Below the pieces are notes generated by a model. The model made no database searches and had not been told where the DNA came from. It was given only the letters and a program-made list of their open reading frames with translations. A program made the translations under genes and the position numbers. A stretch of DNA of 64,000 bases. It comes from Halobacteriovorax sp. Lineage in GTDB: Bacteria; Bdellovibrionota; Bacteriovoracia; Bacteriovoracales; Bacteriovoracaceae. The DNA lies in NCBI GenBank assembly GCA_002720865.1, contig PBIO01000011.1, positions 1 through 64,000 of the forward strand, given 5' to 3'. The first letter of the stretch is position 1. Each line of letters starts with the position of its first letter. Below are positions 1 through 8,585 of the stretch, piece after piece.

Positions 1-176
1 ACTCTTTTAGAATTGATGATTTATAGAGGTTTGAACCCCACTGGTCTGTTTTTGATCTAAAAATAATCCAGCTGCCCTAAAGCGCGTCGATAAAACTTGG
101 ATAACCACGAAAGCTTGTTAGCTCCTTGCTTACCTGGCTTTTTTCATCACCATTCAAGTAGGTCAGTTTTAAAATC
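1..176. other. Window-edge region without a firm gene
   Basis: The plus strand is open from base 1 to a stop at 58-60, which would give a 19-residue C-terminal tail. The minus strand downstream of the DUF1295 gene also has short open stretches in two frames, none with a convincing start. I recognise no protein family here. It may be the tail of a gene lying mostly outside the window, or degraded coding sequence. Confidence 0.2.
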
Positions 177-947
177 TTAAGGTTTTGGGGCCCTAGGAAT
201 AAACTTGCTCGTCACTCTTCGGTACTCTTGGTAAGACTCTCGGTCCTTATTTTTCTCCTCAAGATAAGGAATGCCAGAAACTTTGATAATCAAAAAAGTA
301 ATCAAGGCGGGGGAAATAATACTCAAATAAAAGTACTCGTGTGGAAGAGAGATTAGAAATAGACCCCACCACAGTAAGACTTCACCAAAATAATTAGCGT
401 ATTGGCTGTAGCGCCAAGGACCAATATTGCAGGGTCTATTTAAGTTTTCCGGATTTGATTTAAAACTACTTTTTACTTGGTCAGCCCAAGACTCCCATAC
501 AAAGCCTATGGCCCAAATAAGAAAACCTATGACCTGGAAAAAACCTAGGCTAGATTTTTCCCCATTCAAGGCCAAAATAATAGGCAAGCCAATAATAAAA
601 ATCAAACTGCCCTGTAAGAGAAAAACTCTATAAAAAGCTTTAAAAGAAGCTGAGCTCCCCCACCTTTCTCTCATTTCCTTGTACCTAAAGTCTTCTTCTT
701 TCCCAAAGTTTCTCATAAATAAATAGGCCGATAACCGCACTCCCCAAGCAAAGACACAGATGCCTAAAAGGTATTGAGGGGCTGACATATTAGGATTTAA
801 GTTGAGGCTAAGAAGAACAATAAGAACAAAACCAAGGCCCCAGGCAATGTCGATCAAAGAGAAGTTTTTAAAACGAAGGCATATAAAATAAACTCCAATA
901 ATATAAGAGATTATCCCGGTAAGGTAATATCCCAATAACATGCCCAT
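177..947 (-). CDS. DUF1295 membrane protein (steroid-5-alpha-reductase-like fold)
   Basis: A 256-residue inner-membrane protein with about six hydrophobic segments. The C-terminal half has the family pattern: RPCNIGPWRYSQYANYFGE near residues 172-190, then G-x-P-x-L-E-x-K and a Y-x-x-Y-x-x-x-T-x-x-F-I-P tail. This layout is typical of DUF1295 proteins, related to steroid 5-alpha-reductases and isoprenylcysteine methyltransferases. Relatives act on lipid-like substrates with NADPH or SAM, but the substrate here is unknown. The start is ATG; a second in-frame ATG lies two codons later. It is divergent from the response regulator at 1009. Confidence 0.8.
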   Translation of the reverse strand: MGMLLGYYLTGIISYIIGVYFICLRFKNFSLIDIAWGLGFVLIVLLSLNLNPNMSAPQYLLGICVFAWGVRLSAYLFMRNFGKEEDFRYKEMRERWGSSASFKAFYRVFLLQGSLIFIIGLPIILALNGEKSSLGFFQVIGFLIWAIGFVWESWADQVKSSFKSNPENLNRPCNIGPWRYSQYANYFGEVLLWWGLFLISLPHEYFYLSIISPALITFLIIKVSGIPYLEEKNKDRESYQEYRRVTSKFIPRAPKP

Positions 948-1008
948 TTCGCACCGCCCCTAATTAAATTTTCTTGGAATCGATTAACACCATCATTATA
1001 ATCATCCA

Positions 1009-1422
1009 ATGAGTACGAATTGGAAACTAGATCCTGAAGGCCCAAGAGATTGTCTAATTGTAGACGATGATCCAGCGGTTATCGATACTTTAACAATGTA
1101 TTGTGAAAACTTAGGGATTTTTAGAAATATTGTACCTGCTGAAAACGGCCAAATTGCAGCGACAAAGCTAAGGAATCAAAAATTCGCCTTAATTCTGGTC
1201 GACGTTAATATGCCAAAAAAAGATGGCCTTGCTTTATTAGATGATTTTGATTCTTTGAGTAATCCCAACGATAAATCAAAGGTTGTCATAATTAGTGGTG
1301 AGCTAGATAAGGCGAAGCTAACTGAGGCAATCTCAAAAGGTGTTAAGAACTTTGTCATTAAACCTTTTGACGAAAACACTTTTCAAGAAAAGATTAGACC
1401 CGCTCTTAGCCTAATTGAATAA
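1009..1422 (+). CDS. Stand-alone CheY-like response regulator receiver protein
   Basis: A single receiver domain of 137 residues with no output domain. The acidic pocket is D19-D20-D21, the phospho-acceptor is D65 in LVDVNMP, the switch Ser is S96 in VVIISGE and the conserved lysine is K118 in IKPF. All catalytic positions are intact, so it should accept a phosphoryl group from a histidine kinase. No kinase is encoded nearby. It is followed after one base by a glycosyltransferase gene, so the two are probably co-transcribed. The partner and output cannot be read from the sequence. Confidence 0.9.
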   Translation: MSTNWKLDPEGPRDCLIVDDDPAVIDTLTMYCENLGIFRNIVPAENGQIAATKLRNQKFALILVDVNMPKKDGLALLDDFDSLSNPNDKSKVVIISGELDKAKLTEAISKGVKNFVIKPFDENTFQEKIRPALSLIE

Positions 1423-1423
1423 G

Positions 1424-2128
1424 ATGCCTAAAATATCTATTGTCATTCCAATAAACAATGATTTCTCAAACGGAAAAATACGTGAGCAGATAGAAGTTTT
1501 CGAAGGTCGAAAAGATATTGAAGTTATTTATGTCGACGGTGGTAGCAATGATGGTAGTCTTGAATTTCTTTCAAATTATGATGTCAAAATTATTAGTCTT
1601 AAGGATTCCAATAGAGCTGAACGAATCGCAAGAGGAATCCAAGAGGCAAGCTCCTCTTTCCTTCTACTCCACCACCCAAGAAGCTATATTGAAAGTAGTG
1701 GGCTAGATGCTCTTTTTGAAACTTGTAAAAGAAAAGTATGGGGTGGCTTAACTCATAGATTTGATACCAATCACTACTTATTAAACTTCACTTCTTGGTA
1801 CTCTAATCAGGTCAGGGCTAAGATCAGAGGTATTCTTTATTTAGACCATTGTATATTTTTTCATAAGGACTTGCTCGAAGATCAATCGGCTCTCCCGACT
1901 ATAGAAATTTTTGAAGACACGGCCATATCTGAATTACTTTTGACCAAGTCCCATCCTATTCTTATTCCATTTACGTCGACGACGAGTGCTATTAGATTTA
2001 AAAAAAATGGTATATGGAAACAAGCAATCCTAAACCAAATAATGAAAATATGTTGGTACTTAAAAGTCTCCCCTTCAAATATGAATAAAATCTATGAAAA
2101 GGGCCTTGAGTTAAATTCGAAAATTTAA
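1424..2128 (+). CDS. Family 2 glycosyltransferase
   Basis: A GT-A fold glycosyltransferase. The N terminus ISIVIPI begins the nucleotide-binding fold, and IYVDGGSNDGS near residue 40 is the metal/nucleotide-binding region. It resembles the small GT2 subgroup annotated as TIGR04283-type in many bacteria. I chose the ATG at 1424, one base after the response-regulator stop. A TTG at 1415, overlapping that gene, would add three residues. The stop codon directly abuts the stop codon of the convergent gene at 2129. The acceptor substrate is unknown. Confidence 0.8.
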   Translation: MPKISIVIPINNDFSNGKIREQIEVFEGRKDIEVIYVDGGSNDGSLEFLSNYDVKIISLKDSNRAERIARGIQEASSSFLLLHHPRSYIESSGLDALFETCKRKVWGGLTHRFDTNHYLLNFTSWYSNQVRAKIRGILYLDHCIFFHKDLLEDQSALPTIEIFEDTAISELLLTKSHPILIPFTSTTSAIRFKKNGIWKQAILNQIMKICWYLKVSPSNMNKIYEKGLELNSKI

Positions 2129-3313
2129 TTAGCCAAAAAACTTGCCTTCGCCTCTATAAGTATTTACTTCCCGCTCAACTTTCTCTCCCCTTACGAGGAA
2201 AACCTTATTGAACCTTTCACAAAGTTCTCCGGCCTTAGCATGACGAAAATAAACTTTACTGCCAAGCCCCAAGTTCTCTAAGCCTTTGTAAATCACAGGT
2301 GTTTGAACCTCTCCGGCCATCTCATTACTAATGAGTGAACAACCAGTAGGTAAATAAGGTCTTGGGATTTTATCTACACCAACTGCTCCCGAGGCTACAT
2401 AACCTCCAGCAAAACAGGTATAAATATTTTCTTGTGGTTTACGTACTATTTCGATCGCAAATCCAGCGGCTGGTTCATATTTAAAATTTTTATAGGAATC
2501 AAAAAGTGTCGGTGAATAGAATCCTGAGCCAACAGCAATCTCAGTTACTCCTTCTTCGGTTCGAGTTGACTCCATACTTCCAGTTCCACCACCATTTACA
2601 AAATCTAAAGAAATATTTTGTTTTTCAATTTCTCGCAAGTACGACTCTCTAATCTTTGGAATTTTCTTGAGAGAAATTTTCTTTAAAAAAGAAATGATAA
2701 TATTCATGACTATTCTTTTATCTTGGTTATCAGTTACACCAGCTATCTGCGCTTCATAACCCATTAATCCTTTAATTTTTAATATTCCACTTTCTTTAAT
2801 TCGCTTCAGCAGTTTTTGGAACTCACTTTTCCCTCTTAAAGGAGAGCGAAAAACGCCAAAATTGAGGCCTGGTAAATAAGTTGATAAGTCCATATCTAAG
2901 CACAGTAAGAGTGGCTCACTCAAATTTAGCTTCTCCAAATAGTCGACATGTTCCTGGGAATCTACCATTAAGTAGATCTTCTTTCCTTCAGAGGTAAGAG
3001 TTGAAATTCTCCTAATACTCTCACTATCCAAACTGGGATAGGCAATAAGAAGATTATCTAAACCATTCTCACAAAGCCAGATAGCCTCTTGCGCGCTGTA
3101 ACACATAAAACCATTTGCTTTCTCTCCAAGCTTTAGTTCTAAATATTTTAAAACCTCAAGACAACGAACTGACTTTGTAGCGATGCGAATTTTCTTGTCC
3201 CCAGCTCTTAAAAGTGTACGCTCAATATTTATATCTAATAAGCTCAAATCGATATAAGCAAATGGAGCACGAGAAGAGTGAAAGACCTTTTCATAATCTT
3301 TGTATTTATCCAT
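2129..3313 (-). CDS. PLP-dependent alanine-racemase-fold enzyme (D-threonine-aldolase/amino-acid-deaminase type)
   Basis: A 394-residue fold-type III PLP enzyme. The N-terminal TIM-barrel domain starts with AYIDLSLLDINI, and the Schiff-base lysine is probably in IRIATKSVR, near residue 47. The C-terminal part has G-G-T-G-S (near 242) and the metal-site-like RHAKAGELCERFN near 360, as in D-threonine aldolase-like proteins. Family members cleave or deaminate hydroxy amino acids, and the exact substrate cannot be told. It is convergent with the glycosyltransferase without any gap. The upstream TPR/barrel gene ends ten bases before this start, so they may share a transcript. Confidence 0.7.
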   Translation of the reverse strand: MDKYKDYEKVFHSSRAPFAYIDLSLLDINIERTLLRAGDKKIRIATKSVRCLEVLKYLELKLGEKANGFMCYSAQEAIWLCENGLDNLLIAYPSLDSESIRRISTLTSEGKKIYLMVDSQEHVDYLEKLNLSEPLLLCLDMDLSTYLPGLNFGVFRSPLRGKSEFQKLLKRIKESGILKIKGLMGYEAQIAGVTDNQDKRIVMNIIISFLKKISLKKIPKIRESYLREIEKQNISLDFVNGGGTGSMESTRTEEGVTEIAVGSGFYSPTLFDSYKNFKYEPAAGFAIEIVRKPQENIYTCFAGGYVASGAVGVDKIPRPYLPTGCSLISNEMAGEVQTPVIYKGLENLGLGSKVYFRHAKAGELCERFNKVFLVRGEKVEREVNTYRGEGKFFG

Positions 3314-3322
3314 CTAAAATCC

Positions 3323-4894
3323 CTACAAAATATAGCTTAAGCCTAAACCAGTTTTTAGGCGTGAGTCTGCAGTACCGGCCTTGGGTTTATTTGCTTCACT
3401 ACTAATGCTTAAATCAAGACTTAGACCCTCAATTTTTTCAAAGGAATAAAATAGTCCCAGCTCTAACACTCTTTCTGTATAGGCTAAGCTTTCCGAAGTG
3501 TTGGAGTTATTTTCTAATGAGAAATCTAACGATACTCCTATAGAGCTAGAGAAATTCATACTGTTTGAAAAAGACAAGATAAAGCTTTTCGAATCATCAA
3601 AGCCTTGGTCCTCTTCCTGTAGATTAAAGTCAAAGTTGATGGAAGGATTCCAATAGTCCGAAAAAGTGATAGGAGAATAGGCAATAGCTAGCCCTTTAGA
3701 ATCTGTGCTACCCCCAGACTCATAAAAAGTTCTCTGAAGTGGAAGAGAGAGGCTAAAAGTACTTTTCCTAAAAATTCTAGTCCAACCAAAAATAAACTGG
3801 TGAGAGTCACTCTCTGGACTAAATTTCGAGTTAACGTCAGCTCTAGCGTAACTTTTGGTTAAGTAGTAAGACAGTCCTAAAATAGTTTTTTCAATTTTTT
3901 TATAATCCCAGTTTGAAGTAAATACTAAAGAACGACTATCGTTATCCTTTAGCGTATCCTCAGTATACATTTCCTCAGAATAACTAAGGCTGAAGTTATA
4001 CGAGCTTGAATAACTTGGAGAATGGGAGAGGTAAATACTTGCAGCTTTGCTATTATAGGCTGAGCCTTTGATCGTTTCAAATCCGGTTGAGTTCCCAAGA
4101 ATAGCATTGCTATCATTTCCAACTAAAAAAGATAAACTCCCTCCAACACTTGTTCCTAAAAATTCATCGAGATACTCTGAAGCATAGTCCCTTAAATAGC
4201 GGCTTCCATTCTTCTTAAAATAAATATCCCTCAGGTAAGCAGTACCATTTGTAATATGACCATAATTAATAAGAGACTCACCCAGTAGTAATTTTAATTT
4301 CTGGTCCCTTTCAGTATCGACCTTTTCAATTTTCTCGAATCGCTTCCAAGCGTCGTAAAAAGCCAATGAGGAACGCCTATAGTCTTCATATTCTTTGTAG
4401 ATTAATCCCAAAAAGTACTGGGTCTTTGGCATATTGAATTCGAAGTGATCACAAATTAAAAAATATTTTAGGCTCGTATCTAAAATTCTTCTATTAAAAT
4501 CATCTGAAGCTTCGCTAACTAAAAATAAATCATAATATAAAACAGCAACTTTATAAGCCAAGAGAAGAGCTTCTTTTTTCGGTTTCTTAAGCTCTGGTAG
4601 TACTTCTTTTAAATCACTATTTGATTTAATATTTTTCCAGCTACTACTATGTAACTTTCGAATACCAAAGAGATAAACTTTTATCGCACTCTTATTCTGC
4701 TCTAAGCCTTCGTAGATCCTACCTAGCAAAAGTATATCTTGTAGATTAACCGGTCCTTCTTTTATTTTTTCTTTTAGCACTTCAGTGGCTTTTTCATACT
4801 CTTCGCTTTCAATTAACTCGTCGACAGAACTCTCTTCGAATTGAGAATAGCTATTTAAGGAAAATAGGAAGAAAAATAAGAAAATAAACTTCAT
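3323..4894 (-). CDS. Secreted TPR protein with C-terminal outer-membrane-barrel-like region
   Basis: A 523-residue protein with a signal peptide (about 1-17, ending SYSQ). TPR-like helices cover residues about 24-245, including a canonical pair around 45-75. The second half is rich in alternating Ser/aromatic strands such as YNFSLSYSEEM and ends in YIL, as outer-membrane barrels do. The architecture (TPR then barrel) recalls the Slam/DUF560 type of outer-membrane translocon, but I see no specific signature. The gene at 57210 has the same layout with an added LysM domain. Function unknown. Confidence 0.6.
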   Translation of the reverse strand: MKFIFLFFFLFSLNSYSQFEESSVDELIESEEYEKATEVLKEKIKEGPVNLQDILLLGRIYEGLEQNKSAIKVYLFGIRKLHSSSWKNIKSNSDLKEVLPELKKPKKEALLLAYKVAVLYYDLFLVSEASDDFNRRILDTSLKYFLICDHFEFNMPKTQYFLGLIYKEYEDYRRSSLAFYDAWKRFEKIEKVDTERDQKLKLLLGESLINYGHITNGTAYLRDIYFKKNGSRYLRDYASEYLDEFLGTSVGGSLSFLVGNDSNAILGNSTGFETIKGSAYNSKAASIYLSHSPSYSSSYNFSLSYSEEMYTEDTLKDNDSRSLVFTSNWDYKKIEKTILGLSYYLTKSYARADVNSKFSPESDSHQFIFGWTRIFRKSTFSLSLPLQRTFYESGGSTDSKGLAIAYSPITFSDYWNPSINFDFNLQEEDQGFDDSKSFILSFSNSMNFSSSIGVSLDFSLENNSNTSESLAYTERVLELGLFYSFEKIEGLSLDLSISSEANKPKAGTADSRLKTGLGLSYIL

Positions 4895-4925
4895 TTCAAA
4901 ATTGTAATAGACTATGAAGAAAGGG

Positions 4926-4944
4926 GCTAGGGATATTCCCTAGC
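4926..4944 (-). terminator. Hairpin at the 3' end of the lipoprotein gene
   Basis: A perfect 8-bp stem GCTAGGGA/TCCCTAGC with a 3-base loop overlaps the stop codon of the minus-strand gene at 4940. On the minus strand it is followed by a pyrimidine-rich run, CCCCTTTCTTC. It is a plausible but imperfect intrinsic terminator. Confidence 0.45.
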
Positions 4945-5548
4945 GAAGGAGCCTTTTTAGACGCTTTTTAGTCTTTTTATTTATATCGAGTATTAGCAAG
5001 TATCCTGCATTTTTGGCGAATATATCAGGGGAGATAAAAAAGAATCTACCCATTTTTTTATCTCCTACAAAATAATCAAACCCCATGTCGGGAATAGTAT
5101 TATTCCAGGGAAAATACAGAGCCATTTTATCATCACTTAAATAGAAGACCATATTGGTAAAATGCTGTACCGTAAAAGCGATCCCAGGCATTCTTCCTCC
5201 TGGAATCTCAGGAATTGGCCTTCCGCCAGGCAGTCCCATCATTTGCATATCATCAAGGTCTCTTCCAAGTATATCTTCTAAAGAAAAAGAAAAGGCCAAT
5301 AGAACTCCGTTTGACTGGAGGTCTGGGGAAAGCTCGACGTAGGAATCTCTTAGCTTCGGAAGAGGATAACGAAGGCCTCCATTTAGCCTAAGGTCCTTGA
5401 AGACCGTTGAAACTAGCAAATGGGTATTTGAGACATTAACATGTGGGCCGTCTAAACCGGGAATAACTGGATTTTGACCAGTATTTCCACCTACACATGA
5501 AAATAAAAACGTCGATATTCCTAGAACGAATGTTGCTAGCTTTTTCAT
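4940..5548 (-). CDS. Hypothetical lipoprotein
   Basis: A 202-residue protein with a lipobox: the N terminus has hydrophobic residues to about 16 and then FLFSC, with Cys18 the predicted lipidation site. The body contains a Gly/Pro/Met-rich stretch (GLPGGRPIPEIPGGRMPGI) near residues 105-123. No family is recognised. A strong Shine-Dalgarno GGAGG lies six bases before the ATG. The basic C terminus (KKTKKRLKRLLR) is unusual for a lipoprotein. Confidence 0.65.
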   Translation of the reverse strand: MKKLATFVLGISTFLFSCVGGNTGQNPVIPGLDGPHVNVSNTHLLVSTVFKDLRLNGGLRYPLPKLRDSYVELSPDLQSNGVLLAFSFSLEDILGRDLDDMQMMGLPGGRPIPEIPGGRMPGIAFTVQHFTNMVFYLSDDKMALYFPWNNTIPDMGFDYFVGDKKMGRFFFISPDIFAKNAGYLLILDINKKTKKRLKRLLR

Positions 5549-5619
5549 TTGATCCTCCGGGATAATCCTTTATCGGTCGATCCAGAGGGGTTGGAGACTT
5601 ACTTTTAATATCTATGAAT

Positions 5620-5639
5620 AAGGGGAAATTTTTCCCCTT
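5620..5639 (-). terminator. Hairpin after the phage-shock-like operon
   Basis: A 20-base near-perfect palindrome (AAGGGGAA stem) lies two bases beyond the stop of the last minus-strand gene of the operon. On the minus strand the tract after the stem is T-rich only in part, so termination strength is uncertain. Confidence 0.45.
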
Positions 5640-5641
5640 TC

Positions 5642-6124
5642 TTACCTTTCAATCCTTACGTAAGCCTTCTCAAATTGTAAATTCAAGTTTTGAAGATCAC
5701 TTAAAGCTTCATTTAGACCGTTCTTATCAACTTTAATTTTTGGAATATTTCTCTCTAAGTAGCTCAAGTTTGAAATCCAGTCTTGTTCCGCCTCAAAGAA
5801 AGCTGCTTGTTGCCAAAACTCATCTAATATTAAGCAATATGAGCTAATAAATAGAGACTCTCTTTTTTCTTGTTTTTGAATTCTCATGTAAATTGAAAAA
5901 AGTTTTTTTCTAATAAGATAAGATTTAGGAATCTCCACTTCCCACCTTTTGGAATCTTCAAAGATTCTGTTCCTAAGGTGACGATCTGGATCTTGCCAAT
6001 ACTTGAGCGTCTTTACAATTGTTAAAACTCCAAAAACAACAGCACCAACTTTAAAACTCAATAGTACACAAAACATTGTCAAAGCACCTAAGCTCATTAC
6101 TCTATTTTTTTCTTTATTCACCAC
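5642..6124 (-). CDS. Small membrane protein of the PspA/PspC operon
   Basis: 160 residues with a hydrophobic N-terminal region (about 8-38, probably two membrane spans or a hairpin) followed by a charged, helical cytoplasmic part. The family is not recognised. Translation appears to start at GTG, with two GTGs in tandem and AGGAG upstream. It follows pspA by six bases and is followed by a hairpin, so it is the last gene of the operon. By position it may anchor or sense membrane state for PspA; that is inference from context only. Confidence 0.6.
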   Translation of the reverse strand: MVNKEKNRVMSLGALTMFCVLLSFKVGAVVFGVLTIVKTLKYWQDPDRHLRNRIFEDSKRWEVEIPKSYLIRKKLFSIYMRIQKQEKRESLFISSYCLILDEFWQQAAFFEAEQDWISNLSYLERNIPKIKVDKNGLNEALSDLQNLNLQFEKAYVRIER

Positions 6125-6130
6125 TGACTC

Positions 6131-6847
6131 CTAAGTACAAATATAATCTAGCTGTTTAATATCGACCGGTTTAACAAAGCTCTTTTTAAGGTTTTCAAGC
6201 TTTTCTCGTCTAGCTTCTCTTTGTTTGTTTATCTGCCAATCATCGAACCCCTCCTCTAAATCTCTCTCTTGTGAGAATTCTGAGTTCTCAAGCTCAAGTT
6301 TAAAGACCTCTTTTTCAAGTTTCTCTATCTTTGAGTCAACATTCCAATTCTTTGCACCAACTGTAATTTGGGAGAGGTTTTGTTTCAATTTTTTCCTAAG
6401 TTTCATAGCTTCCATTCGGCCCGAAAGAACTTCCATCTTCTCTCTTGCTAGGATCATTTTGACTTTTAACTCATTCTCCATCTTTTGGGCTTGCTCAATG
6501 TCTTTATTAAGTTTTAGCAGTTGCTGATCAATAAAGTCTTTTTCTTCTGTAAGGGAATCAAGCTTTGCCATTAGATCCAAGGCTTCATTATCCCGATTAT
6601 TTTTTGCAAACGACTCAATCTTTTCTTGATAAAACGCCAGCATTTGGACGGCCTTTAAAAGCTTGCTTTCCAATTGTTTTTTGTAAAAAATCAAACTCGT
6701 TAAGGACTTTCTCGTTTCGGATTGCTTTCTTGCATAATCTCTAAGAGTACTTTCGATTAATAATCGAGGGTTCTCAGTTTCTCTTTTCCAAAGCAGGCCT
6801 TCAAATAAATAAGACCAATAATTTTTAATACGTTCAAAATAATTCAT
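6131..6847 (-). CDS. pspA: PspA/IM30 family membrane-stress protein
   Basis: A 238-residue, almost entirely alpha-helical, highly charged coiled-coil protein with the PspA/IM30 layout. It has an amphipathic N terminus (YFERIKNYWSYLFEGLLWK), then long heptad-containing helices to about 190. PspA proteins polymerise on inner membranes to limit proton leakage, and in some bacteria they bind a regulator. The N-terminal region diverges from the classical GIFSR start, so this is a distant member. It lies between the tandem-PspC gene and a small membrane protein, with AGGAG before the ATG. Confidence 0.7.
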   Translation of the reverse strand: MNYFERIKNYWSYLFEGLLWKRETENPRLLIESTLRDYARKQSETRKSLTSLIFYKKQLESKLLKAVQMLAFYQEKIESFAKNNRDNEALDLMAKLDSLTEEKDFIDQQLLKLNKDIEQAQKMENELKVKMILAREKMEVLSGRMEAMKLRKKLKQNLSQITVGAKNWNVDSKIEKLEKEVFKLELENSEFSQERDLEEGFDDWQINKQREARREKLENLKKSFVKPVDIKQLDYICT

Positions 6848-6864
6848 ATTATTAACTCCTAATT

Positions 6865-7257
6865 TTAAAAATAAATTCTTTCTTTGCTTTCAGGCAAAAA
6901 GATATAGATAGCGATATAAGCAATAAAGGCTAAACCAAAAGAGGCCAGGAAACTCATCACGGTAATTAATCTAACCAGGCCAAGGTCAACACCAAAGTTT
7001 CGAGACAGCCTTAGACAAACTCCAAGAAATTTTGGCTCCTCAAAATCCACGAGCTTATCCTCTCTGGGCAATACCATGCTCATTAATAAATATAGAAAAA
7101 TACCTGAACCAAATAAGAAAAGGCTTAAAAACCAAACGGCCCGGAGAAGGTTTGGTTCAATATCATACCTCTCACCAATTCCTTCGAAGACTCCAAAGAG
7201 CCAACCATCTTTTGACCTAACCCACTTTTTATCAATGCTATTAACTTCAACAACCAT
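6865..7257 (-). CDS. pspC: Tandem PspC-domain membrane protein
   Basis: 130 residues made of two PspC modules. The first, residues about 9-60, has WVRSKDGWLFGVFEGIGERY and LRAVWFLSLF, then one membrane span ending VLPRE. The second, about 70-125, has PKFLGVCLRLSRNFGVDLGL and LVRLITVMSFL, then a span ending IFLPE. Single-domain PspC proteins are inner-membrane stress sensors that bind PspA-type partners. Here the duplication is within one polypeptide. A strong AAGGAGG precedes the ATG, and it is the first gene of the minus-strand operon. Confidence 0.85.
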   Translation of the reverse strand: MVVEVNSIDKKWVRSKDGWLFGVFEGIGERYDIEPNLLRAVWFLSLFLFGSGIFLYLLMSMVLPREDKLVDFEEPKFLGVCLRLSRNFGVDLGLVRLITVMSFLASFGLAFIAYIAIYIFLPESKERIYF

Positions 7258-7355
7258 TCTATGTTCCTCCTTATGGTTGAATCAACAATAATACATAACT
7301 TTATATACTTCAACATATCAATACATATAAAATCGATATTTTAAATAATAATGGG

Positions 7356-7384
7356 TTGTTACGCATATATATAGGTGATATAAT
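7356..7384 (+). promoter_or_regulatory. Sigma-70-type promoter for the ribbon-helix-helix gene
   Basis: TTGTTA at 7356-7361 and TATAAT at 7379-7384 are separated by 17 bases, a near-consensus promoter 33 bases upstream of the ATG at 7418. An imperfect AT-rich inverted repeat (GCATATATAT ... ATATATATAC, about 7363-7392) overlaps the -10 box and could be an operator for the encoded RHH protein. Confidence 0.6.
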
Positions 7385-7417
7385 ATATATACTACTAACG
7401 TACTTTCAGGTGGTTAC

Positions 7418-7720
7418 ATGCCTCAGCAAAACTTAAAACGTGTCAGTCTCATGCTTAGAGAAGATCAATATTCAAAGATTCATGAAAGTGGAATCAACCT
7501 TTCAGGCCTTATTAGAGATTTGATTGATGATTATTTAAGCGACTTTAAGATCACTTTAAGTGTTACCGAAGAAACTCGAGAGCTCTACGACCTCATCATA
7601 TCCAACACCGGAAGTAATGATGAAGACTTGGAGCAATACCTTAAAGATTCACTAAAGTTACTCTTAAGAGATAAGATTAAAAATATGCAAAGCTTAGAAA
7701 AAGAACTTCTAAAGAAATAA
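7418..7720 (+). CDS. Ribbon-helix-helix-like DNA-binding protein
   Basis: 100 residues. The N-terminal region KRVSLMLREDQYSKI, then GINLSGLIRDLIDDYL, matches an Arc/MetJ/CopG fold: a beta strand of alternating basic and hydrophobic residues followed by two helices. The C-terminal half is acidic then basic and helical. It is divergent from the PspC-PspA operon, across a 160-base AT-rich region with its own promoter. It is therefore a candidate autoregulator or operon regulator, which is inference. Its 3' end overlaps the convergent DDAH-like gene by 12 bases. Confidence 0.65.
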   Translation: MPQQNLKRVSLMLREDQYSKIHESGINLSGLIRDLIDDYLSDFKITLSVTEETRELYDLIISNTGSNDEDLEQYLKDSLKLLLRDKIKNMQSLEKELLKK

Positions 7721-8572
7721 GGGAAGCTTCATACAGAAAACGGAGCCTCCCCCTTTAATAAATTCACTCGTGTCGACAGCAACAGGATTAAAGTTTAACT
7801 CTCTAAGATTTTTCTCAAACTTCTTTGAACCGTTTTGAAGAAACACATTTTTCCCATCAGGACAATAACAGTTTCCCGCAAAATTATTAATAGCCTCTTC
7901 TTCATCAAGTATAATAATATTCTTGAACCAGCTTTTTAAAAACTCATTAGTCTGTTTATCAAAGGCCTCTGGAAAGTATGCTAGACTCTCTTCATCCAAA
8001 ACTGAAAAGCAGGTATCTAGATGATAGAACTCTTCCATTTGAAGCTTTAACCCAATGATTGGGATATTAGTGACTCGATACATCTCTTCCAGCGCTTGTT
8101 CATCGGTTCTAAATCCATAGCCGCCAAAGAAAAGCTTCTTTCTAGAGTACCAAATAAGATCCCCCATACTCTCAAATATGTTCTCCATTTGATAAAAATT
8201 AATGGTCCCTTGCTTTTGGTACCAAGACTTGAGCTTTTCAACTTCAGGGGCTCTTTGTTCTGACTTCATTTTAGACAATAAAACTCTTCCCCCTGGTAGG
8301 GAGAGGCTTTGATTCGCAGTAAAAACAAGGTCGGGCAATCCCGCAGCTGCAGGAACAACTTCAACTTTAAGATTATGATTTTCGAACTCACGCTTCAGGT
8401 TAAGCCACTGCCTTAAGGCTCCTGATTTGTCGACGGACTTTAGCTCCCCTTTTTCATCTATCATATGAACATTTATAGCGTAGGAAACTTCATAATATTT
8501 CGGATCAGCCATTAGTAATGTTTTAGTAGGTGGTAAACTTTCTAATTTTTTAATATCACCAAATATTTTCAA
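7709..8572 (-). CDS. Amidinotransferase/DDAH-like guanidine-modifying hydrolase
   Basis: A 287-residue beta/alpha-propeller enzyme. Recognisable sites are PDLVFTANQSL (near 79-89), a central E and G-D-L-I-W pair, the catalytic His in FYHLDTCFSVLD (near 183) and a C-terminal catalytic Cys in GGGSVFCM. These fit the dimethylarginine dimethylaminohydrolase / arginine-deiminase-related superfamily, which attacks guanidinium groups through Cys. The substrate may be methylated arginine or free arginine. The start looks like TTG with AAGG upstream. It lies just after the heptosyltransferase gene on the same strand (13-base gap). Confidence 0.75.
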   Translation of the reverse strand: MKIFGDIKKLESLPPTKTLLMADPKYYEVSYAINVHMIDEKGELKSVDKSGALRQWLNLKREFENHNLKVEVVPAAAGLPDLVFTANQSLSLPGGRVLLSKMKSEQRAPEVEKLKSWYQKQGTINFYQMENIFESMGDLIWYSRKKLFFGGYGFRTDEQALEEMYRVTNIPIIGLKLQMEEFYHLDTCFSVLDEESLAYFPEAFDKQTNEFLKSWFKNIIILDEEEAINNFAGNCYCPDGKNVFLQNGSKKFEKNLRELNFNPVAVDTSEFIKGGGSVFCMKLPLFL

Positions 8573-8585
8573 ATTTAAAACCTTT

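Noticed and set aside
7258..7417. Sigma-54 promoter for the PspC-PspA operon, as in enterobacteria.
   Set aside because: No TGGCAC-N5-TTGC-like element on the minus strand of this gap.
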